Shown here: piece by piece, positions 58,920 through 64,000 of the stretch | Layout of the letters: every line of letters begins with the position of its first letter | How positions within the stretch are numbered: the first letter of the stretch is position 1 | Assembly (NCBI GenBank): GCA_002311025.1 | Contig: DBYY01000001.1 | Span: forward strand, 124,001 to 188,000 | Source of the DNA: Candidatus Proelusimicrobium tauri | GTDB lineage: Bacteria; Elusimicrobiota; Elusimicrobia; Elusimicrobiales; Elusimicrobiaceae | DNA length: 64,000 nucleotides | Direction of reading: 5' to 3' | Notes under the pieces: generated by a model | The model's input: only the letters and a program-made list of their open reading frames with translations | Databases searched by the model: none | Told to the model about the DNA's origin: nothing | Position numbers and translations under genes: made by a program

Positions 58920-59640
58920 ATATAAACCACGAGAACTTAATTATTCCAAAATAAAGACTTATAAGGAGTGTCCTTATCTCTTTAAGCAAAAATATATTAA
59001 GGGTATCAAAGAAGGACTTATTGCGGCAAGTTCTCTCGGGGTTAGTGTTCACAGGACTTTAGAGGCCTATCACTCAAGCAAATCTTTTAATGGTATCTTG
59101 AAGTTTTACAACAAGTATTTTATTAGCGGCGGTTATCAAAGCGCAGCCGAGCAGATGGAATATTATTTAAAAGGTAAAGAAATGCTTACGGAATATGCCC
59201 TTTTAGATGAAAAAAGAACAAGTGAAGTTTTCTCAACGGAAAAAGAATTTATTTTTGATTATCAGGAATGGACTATCAGAGGCAAAATTGACCGCATAGA
59301 TAAAACCGGACCGGATTCTTGGGAAGTTATTGATTATAAAACGGATTTAGATCCTTCTGAAAATTTTAAGGCACAAGAATCTTTGCAACTTGGTATTTAT
59401 AGCGTCGGCGCAAGAAGATATTGGAATATGAAAGAAGGTAAGGCCTCTATTTATTTTGTGTCCAGTAATACAAAGGTAAGTGCCGATTTTAAAGATTTTA
59501 AAGAAGAAGATATTTTAGATACTTTTGTAAAAACAGGTGAACTTATTTTAAAAGAGGAGTTTGAACCAAATTTGGAACACTGCTCTTCTTGTTTACTTAA
59601 GAACCGCTGCCCACATAGTTCGGCACGGGAGGAGATATAA
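58912..59640 (+). CDS. PD-(D/E)XK nuclease with Fe-S cysteines (RecB/Cas4-like)
   Basis: 242 residues, the PDDEXK_1 (PF12705) type. 'YSKIKTYKECPYLFKQKYI' at the N-terminus holds the first Cys, then 'LGVSVHRTLEAYH' (His of motif I). The active site follows: 'IRGKIDRIDKTG' (Asp) and 'WEVIDYKTD' (Asp-x-Lys; about residues 118-144), then 'QLGIYSVGARRYW' (Gln/Tyr). The end carries 'HCSSCLLKNRCPH'. Four cysteines in this layout bind a 4Fe-4S cluster in Cas4 and AddB. No CRISPR array or cas gene is present, so a DNA-repair or recombination role is more likely than spacer acquisition. Confidence 0.88.
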   Translation: MFEYKPRELNYSKIKTYKECPYLFKQKYIKGIKEGLIAASSLGVSVHRTLEAYHSSKSFNGILKFYNKYFISGGYQSAAEQMEYYLKGKEMLTEYALLDEKRTSEVFSTEKEFIFDYQEWTIRGKIDRIDKTGPDSWEVIDYKTDLDPSENFKAQESLQLGIYSVGARRYWNMKEGKASIYFVSSNTKVSADFKDFKEEDILDTFVKTGELILKEEFEPNLEHCSSCLLKNRCPHSSAREEI

Positions 59641-59644
59641 TTTT

Positions 59645-61441
59645 ATGAAGGTCTTTTTCGGTATTATTATAGGTTTTTTACTTGCCATAGGTGTTGGTAT
59701 ATTTTTCTTTTTACCCCAAAACGCAAACCCATTACCGCAACAGCAAACAAAACCTGTAACTCAACAAAAGCAAGAACAACCTGTTTTTAAAGGTTCAATG
59801 AGTATTCTTGATGCCATAGATAAATATATAGAAATGAATCCTCGTGATTCAAATGCTTATTTACAAAAAGCCGATTATCTTGCTAAACACGGCAAGTTAA
59901 AAGAAGCCTTACCCTTATATGACAAAGCGCTTTTTTATGACGGCCGAAATCTTCAGGCCTATATGAACAGGGGTGCGGTTAATTATATGCTAGGCAATTA
60001 TGAAGCCGCCAAGCGGGATTTATCCGTAGCCATAAATCTTGATTCTTCCAAAGGGGAAAACTTTTTTAACAGAGGTCTTGCCAATATCAATACCGGTGCC
60101 TATGCTCAAGCCAAATCTGATTTTAAAGAAGCGGCAAATATTTTTAATAAATCTGCTGATAAAAAATCTTTTGAGCAAGCAAAACAAGGTTATGAGGCTT
60201 CTTCTGCTTTACTCGCCCAAGCAAAAAATAATAATGGTATGACATCTGCCCCAAAAACAGGTTCTAAAAATACGCAAACCGTTACTAATAAATTACAAAC
60301 TTCTTCGAACGAGGCTTTAGAACAAAAATATACAAGTCAACTTATGTCGGCATTATCAAATACAAATAGTATGCTTGAAAAGTTTAAAGAAGCCCGCCAA
60401 AAAGCGGGTAATGAACTGGGCATTATTCCCGATTTTGAGGCTTATGCCGCTTCTATCCGTGAACAAACAAAAAAACAATTTAAACAAGAAACCGCCCAAA
60501 AAACTTTTCTTGATTATATGGGTGAGGCTCAAAAGAAAAAGGCCTCCGGTGATATCGAAGGTGCTTTAGAATCTATAAATAAAGCAATAGAACTTAATCC
60601 TAAGGAACCGGAATTATATTATCAAAGGGCGAGTCTTAACATGGCAAATAAAGATCCCAATGCCGCAATTGCCGATTATACAAAGGCTTTAAGTTATAAT
60701 CCTAAAGATGCCAACAGTCTTTACGGCCGTGCTATTGCCCGTGATATGATAGGTGATAAAAAGGGGGCCAAACAAGATCTACAAGAGTCCTCAGATTTAT
60801 ATAAGCAACAAGGTGATAAAACAGGTTTAAAACGTGCGCAGGAAATGCAAAACTTATGGTCCGGTAAAGAAGTTTCTACGCCTGATAAAGATTTCCGCGA
60901 TGCCGCAAATGCCTTTAACCAAGGTAATTATAAAGATGCCTTAAAAGGGTGGGAAAATTTACTTAAGAAAGATCCTAATAATGCTGCTGTTAATTATAAT
61001 ATGGCAATAACCTATGCCAAATTAGGAAATAAAGAATCCGCCGGACAATACTTTGAAAAGACATTGCAACTTAATCCCAATATGGCAGAAGCGCATGACG
61101 GTTACAGCAGAATTTTACTTGAGCAAGGCAAAACTCAAGAGGCCTTGCAGCATATAGATAAGTCTTTGCAGATTAATCCCCAAAACCCCAATGCTTATAT
61201 GACACGCGGTGTTATTTATCTGCAGAATAATGATCCAAGCAATGCCATAACCGATTTAAGTAAGGCAATTTCTTATGATAATGAAAATCCGGTTCTTTAT
61301 TATTATCTTGGCTTAGCACAAGGAATGAACAATAATCCTTCGGCAGCATTTGAAAATATGCAAAAAGTTAAAGTTCTTGCCAAAGATAATCCGGAACTTG
61401 CGGCGGCAGCGCAGCAATATATTGATTCAGCAAAACAGTAA
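59645..61441 (+). CDS. Membrane-anchored TPR protein
   Basis: 598 residues from the ATG at 59645, which begins with a clear hydrophobic anchor (about residues 2-24); the open frame extends upstream into the nuclease gene without need. After a Gln/Pro-rich linker there are two arrays of tetratricopeptide repeats (about 55-190 and 300-590), such as 'NAYLQKADYLAKHGKLKEAL', 'PELYYQRASLNMANKDPNAA' and 'NAYMTRGVIYLQNNDPSNAI'. A middle segment (about 190-300) is low-complexity and helical. Likely a periplasmic or cytoplasmic-face scaffold tied to the inner membrane. Partner unknown. Confidence 0.85.
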   Translation: MKVFFGIIIGFLLAIGVGIFFFLPQNANPLPQQQTKPVTQQKQEQPVFKGSMSILDAIDKYIEMNPRDSNAYLQKADYLAKHGKLKEALPLYDKALFYDGRNLQAYMNRGAVNYMLGNYEAAKRDLSVAINLDSSKGENFFNRGLANINTGAYAQAKSDFKEAANIFNKSADKKSFEQAKQGYEASSALLAQAKNNNGMTSAPKTGSKNTQTVTNKLQTSSNEALEQKYTSQLMSALSNTNSMLEKFKEARQKAGNELGIIPDFEAYAASIREQTKKQFKQETAQKTFLDYMGEAQKKKASGDIEGALESINKAIELNPKEPELYYQRASLNMANKDPNAAIADYTKALSYNPKDANSLYGRAIARDMIGDKKGAKQDLQESSDLYKQQGDKTGLKRAQEMQNLWSGKEVSTPDKDFRDAANAFNQGNYKDALKGWENLLKKDPNNAAVNYNMAITYAKLGNKESAGQYFEKTLQLNPNMAEAHDGYSRILLEQGKTQEALQHIDKSLQINPQNPNAYMTRGVIYLQNNDPSNAITDLSKAISYDNENPVLYYYLGLAQGMNNNPSAAFENMQKVKVLAKDNPELAAAAQQYIDSAKQ

Positions 61442-61452
61442 AGTTTTTAATT

Positions 61453-62991
61453 ATGAGTTTGACAGAAGATATTTTTAATAAATTTAGCGCAGGACGCACA
61501 CCTAACCATCAGGATTTTAATGCGGGCAAGTTTTTCTTGCTCCTGCAAGATCCTTTTGGTGTTTGGTGCAATTATCACGCTCCAAAGGAAGAAGCCGTAA
61601 AAGAAGAAAATTTATATGAAGATTTGAGAAGTAAAACCGATAGAAGTATAAGAGATACTTGGATACATGAACATTGTGTCACAACCCTTGTGATAAATGC
61701 TTCCGGTGAGGAAGAGCGCTTTAAGCAAACTTTACAAGCGATGGCGCAAGGTATAGAAGGTATTATTGGTGCAAATTTATGGGATTTAACAGGAAATATC
61801 GGTTGTTATGGCGGGGTAAATCTTCTTAAAAAAGTTCCGCAGGGGCAAAGTGTTTTCGGTCCTTATCACTATCAGATAGTCCAACTCAAACGCGCCGGCA
61901 GTATGAAGGAACACTATGCTATGCAAACGGCGTTGCTCGGCTCTATTTTAAATAAAATACAAGGGTACCAGGAAGAAAAGGCCCTATTTGTTTTCAAGAG
62001 TAAAGAACAAACCCTTGATTGTGTGCGCCTTCAGCCAAAAGTTCAAAAGCACCTTGAAGAGTGGCAAGCCATAAAAGAAGGTTTACTTGTGCCAGAAACC
62101 GAAAAACCGCCCAAAGCAGCACTTTCGCCTTGGCGTGTTTATGCAAACAAATATGTTTTTGAAAAGAAGGATATTGTTTTATTGCCTCATTTAAACTCCG
62201 CACAAAGAGCAATTTTAAGACAAAATAATATTAATACTTATGAAGATGTTGTTTCAGCCGGACTCCGGAAAATAAAAGAACTTTTATATGATCCGGAACA
62301 CAAAAGCAATATAGATGTAGATGTGTATTATCATGCTTTGGCTTATCATTATAATAAACCTATTTTAAGGCAAAAAGGTCTTTTTCCTCTGCCGCCAAAG
62401 GAGCGTAATTTATATTTTGATTTTGAAACTACCGAAACTTTTACAAAAGAAACTAGATCCTTTGTTTACTTAATTGGCGTATGGGATAAAGAGGTGGGCA
62501 AATTTATTTCTTTTGTCGCAAAATCAGAAGAGGAAGAAGAAAAAATTTTTAAACAATTTGCCGATTATATGGGTGAGGCGGGGAAAGTCGCTTTATATCA
62601 TTGGACGGAATATGAAGTCAAAAAGATGAAGGAACTTTGCTCTAAATATCCAAATATCAGCCAAGATTTACAAAAATTAATAAGTGCTTGTATAGATTTA
62701 AAAGTAATTATGGAAAAGGCATTTTATTTTCCGTCGCCAAGTCTTTCCTTAAAAGCGGCAGCACCCGCTTTTGGTTTTAAATGGCGTCAGACAGATTGCG
62801 GAGCAATGGATAGTATGGTATACTTTACTAAGTGGCTAAAAGAAGGTGATGAAACCTTGCTTAATAAGGTTTTAATGTATAATGAAGATGATTGCCTCGC
62901 AATGTTGTATATAGAAGATTTTTTAAAACAAACAGATATTATAGAGGTGAAACAAGATGATAACGAAGATATCAAAAGTAATACAATATAG
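61453..62991 (+). CDS. RecB-like/RNase-H-like nuclease (TM0106 type)
   Basis: 512 residues. The C-terminal part is an RNase-H-like 3'-5' exonuclease fold (PF13482, YprB type): 'NLYFDFETTE' (Asp-x-Glu, about residue 322), 'SFVYLIGVWD', 'YHWTEYEVKKMKEL', 'CIDLKVIM', 'SLSLKAAAPAFGFKW' and 'MYNEDDCLAML' (Asp, about 477). The N-terminal half is the degenerate RecB-like region of the TM0106 family, preceded by 'FNAGKFFLLLQDPF'. A helix-hairpin-helix-like segment sits around 245-265. Acts on nucleic acid; substrate unknown. It is the second predicted nuclease of the operon. Confidence 0.82.
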   Translation: MSLTEDIFNKFSAGRTPNHQDFNAGKFFLLLQDPFGVWCNYHAPKEEAVKEENLYEDLRSKTDRSIRDTWIHEHCVTTLVINASGEEERFKQTLQAMAQGIEGIIGANLWDLTGNIGCYGGVNLLKKVPQGQSVFGPYHYQIVQLKRAGSMKEHYAMQTALLGSILNKIQGYQEEKALFVFKSKEQTLDCVRLQPKVQKHLEEWQAIKEGLLVPETEKPPKAALSPWRVYANKYVFEKKDIVLLPHLNSAQRAILRQNNINTYEDVVSAGLRKIKELLYDPEHKSNIDVDVYYHALAYHYNKPILRQKGLFPLPPKERNLYFDFETTETFTKETRSFVYLIGVWDKEVGKFISFVAKSEEEEEKIFKQFADYMGEAGKVALYHWTEYEVKKMKELCSKYPNISQDLQKLISACIDLKVIMEKAFYFPSPSLSLKAAAPAFGFKWRQTDCGAMDSMVYFTKWLKEGDETLLNKVLMYNEDDCLAMLYIEDFLKQTDIIEVKQDDNEDIKSNTI

Positions 62992-63373
62992 CGTGTTTTT
63001 GGTTAATGAACCGGGATCTTTAGAGAAATTTTCCAAAATGATAGCCGATGCCGGTCTTGATATTGTAGGTATTTCTTCAGATGTTCGTTATGAATCAGCC
63101 GTAGTCAAATTTGTAATTGCCGGCGAAAAAGAAATTAATTTAACTTCTCTAATTGCCAAAAACGGTTATACGGCAATTAGAACAGATGCTATTTGTATAC
63201 AGGCAAAAAATAAAGTCGGGTTTTTATTCCAACTTTCCAAATTGTTAGGTGAAAAGAAAATAAATATTAACAATATTTATTCTGCTGCCGTAGAAGATAC
63301 CCAAGCAAGAATATTTTTAGTTGTTGATGATTTGGAAAAAGCCATTTCTTTAATAGAGAAAGCCAATTTATAA
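62957..63373 (+). CDS. Tandem ACT-domain protein
   Basis: 138 residues made of two ACT-like domains: the first starts 'QYSVFLVNEPGSLEKFSKMI' (about residue 10), the second 'ICIQAKNKVGFLFQLSKLLG' (about residue 80), each with the pattern x-Asn/Lys-x-Pro/Val-Gly-x-Leu that forms the ligand face. Stand-alone ACT proteins sense amino acids or related small molecules. The start at 62957 overlaps the nuclease gene by 35 bases and has GAGGTG upstream. It ends the operon; a terminator follows. Confidence 0.85.
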   Translation: MITKISKVIQYSVFLVNEPGSLEKFSKMIADAGLDIVGISSDVRYESAVVKFVIAGEKEINLTSLIAKNGYTAIRTDAICIQAKNKVGFLFQLSKLLGEKKININNIYSAAVEDTQARIFLVVDDLEKAISLIEKANL

Positions 63374-63390
63374 AATTGTTTTGACTAATT

Positions 63391-63422
63391 AAAAATCCCC
63401 GTTTTTTATAACGGGGATTTTT
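63391..63422 (+). terminator. Bidirectional terminator between ACT gene and Aas-like gene
   Basis: AAAAATCCCCGT pairs with ACGGGGATTTTT around an 8-base loop, between two convergent genes. Confidence 0.9.
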
Positions 63423-63443
63423 ATATGAGCGAATTTTTATTGT

Positions 63444-64000
63444 TTATACTTTACCAAGTTCTGCTTTGGCTTTTCCTTCCATTTTAATATAGTCATACTT
63501 GCCTGTTCCGGTCAAAATAATTTCGTCTATATGTTTAAGTGTTCTAGGTGTCCAAAGTTCACTATAACCGAGTTTTTTAAATCCATCCTGCATTTCCTGC
63601 ATATTCGGATTTGGATTAGTTGTATAAGCAAAAAGTTGTTCTCCGCGTTTTGCATCGGGGAGTCTTAAAACCGCGTGTTCAAATTCGGGCCAAATTTCTT
63701 TTAAAGCCTGTTCAACAGAGGTCAAAGAAACCATTTCACCCGCAATTTTTGCAAAGCGTTTTGCACGGCCTTTAATCATAATGAAACCCTTTTCGTCAAT
63801 TTCTACAATATCGCCTGTTTCATACCAACCGTCTTTTAAAGGTTCAATTACGCCGGGGTTGTTTTCTCTTAAATAACCAAGCATAATATTTCCGCCTCTT
63901 AAGATAAGTTCTCCGCCTTTTTCAACACCCTCAATTTTCTTAAGTTTACACTCCATACCGGGTAAAAGCCTACCCACAGAGCCGCGTTTAAAATAAAGTT
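63444..64000 (-). CDS. Acyl-ACP synthetase of Aas type, C-terminal part (5' end outside window)
   Basis: About 185 residues of an adenylate-forming enzyme; the frame is open to the right edge, so the N-terminal part is missing. Visible segments: 'SVGRLLPGMECKLKKIEG', 'GGNIMLGYLRENNPGVIEPL', 'GWYETGDIVEIDEKGFI', the hinge 'IKGRAKRFAKIAGEMVS', and 'LTGTGKYDY' with the catalytic Lys of the C-terminal subdomain. The phrase 'GRAKRFAKIAGEMVS' is characteristic of Aas, the bifunctional acyl-ACP synthetase/acyl-glycerophosphoethanolamine acyltransferase that recycles lysophospholipids. Whether the acyltransferase half is fused cannot be seen. Confidence 0.85.
   Translation of the reverse strand, partial: LYFKRGSVGRLLPGMECKLKKIEGVEKGGELILRGGNIMLGYLRENNPGVIEPLKDGWYETGDIVEIDEKGFIMIKGRAKRFAKIAGEMVSLTSVEQALKEIWPEFEHAVLRLPDAKRGEQLFAYTTNPNPNMQEMQDGFKKLGYSELWTPRTLKHIDEIILTGTGKYDYIKMEGKAKAELGKV

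Noticed and set aside
58912..59640. Cas4 as part of a CRISPR system
   Set aside because: The PD-(D/E)XK fold and four cysteines fit Cas4, but no repeat array or other cas gene is present in the window.

Overview
The window reads as a continuous chromosomal stretch of a low-GC, anaerobic, Gram-negative (two-membrane) bacterium. Evidence for the envelope type: paired LptF/LptG-like permeases, a SprA-like giant outer-membrane protein, a heptose-phosphate adenylyltransferase, a beta-barrel protein, lipoproteins and Lgt. Evidence for anaerobic life: the only ribonucleotide reductase is the oxygen-sensitive class III enzyme, and there is a NifU-like/GGGtGRT pair usually seen in anaerobes. The mix is most like a gut-type Elusimicrobiota genome, but that assignment is an inference from gene content, not proven. 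No IS element, prophage, CRISPR array or rRNA operon was seen.

Layout. 1-5.1 kb: end of a transketolase, a PPC/DUF296 protein, a DUF3592 protein and an AlkD-type protein; then a 500-bp gap with a strong small-RNA candidate; then rpsO-pnp. 5.2-8.6 kb: small lipoprotein, NifU-like/GGGtGRT pair, a membrane protein preceded by copy 1 of a structured repeat, and an initiator-type tRNA. 8.7-12.8 kb: tmk-holB-metG-DedA-YacP-like. 12.9-16.9 kb: tRNA-Leu, psd-pssA (phosphatidylethanolamine synthesis), a membrane-anchored ankyrin protein, copy 2 of the repeat and an RDD protein. 17-21.4 kb (minus): galE-galT and typA. 21.5-25.9 kb: beta-barrel protein, acyl-ACP thioesterase, two exported ankyrin proteins and an M29 aminopeptidase. 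26.1-29.3 kb: class III ribonucleotide reductase operon with the glycyl-radical segment on its own gene, followed by nrdG. 29.3-39.8 kb (minus): a serine-palmitoyltransferase-like enzyme with a YghO-like acyltransferase, rfaE2, accC with a BCCP-like protein lacking the biotin lysine, and a compact run pgm-eno-ftsB-MBL-HAD-lgt-rluD. 39.9-42.1 kb: lptF/lptG. 42.1-56.6 kb (minus): comF, SprA-like protein, pdxA, two PpiC-type foldases, mfd and PBP1A. 56.7-63.4 kb: a soluble histidine kinase with its NarL-type regulator, rsmD, an Fe-S PD-(D/E)XK nuclease, a TPR protein, a second RecB/RNase-H-like nuclease and an ACT protein. The window ends in the C-terminal part of an Aas-like acyl-ACP synthetase.

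The genes mostly serve DNA/RNA maintenance and envelope lipid metabolism. The best leads for something new are: (1) the split NrdD, with a separate glycyl-radical polypeptide carrying an Asn-rich, Cys-capped tail; (2) a BADC-like, lysine-less BCCP next to accC; (3) a 137-bp dispersed multi-hairpin element with a compensatory base change, each copy upstream of a membrane-protein gene; (4) a two-hairpin small RNA with C-rich anti-Shine-Dalgarno loops next to shared palindromic motifs; (5) the NifU-like/GGGtGRT pair, whose function is unknown to me.
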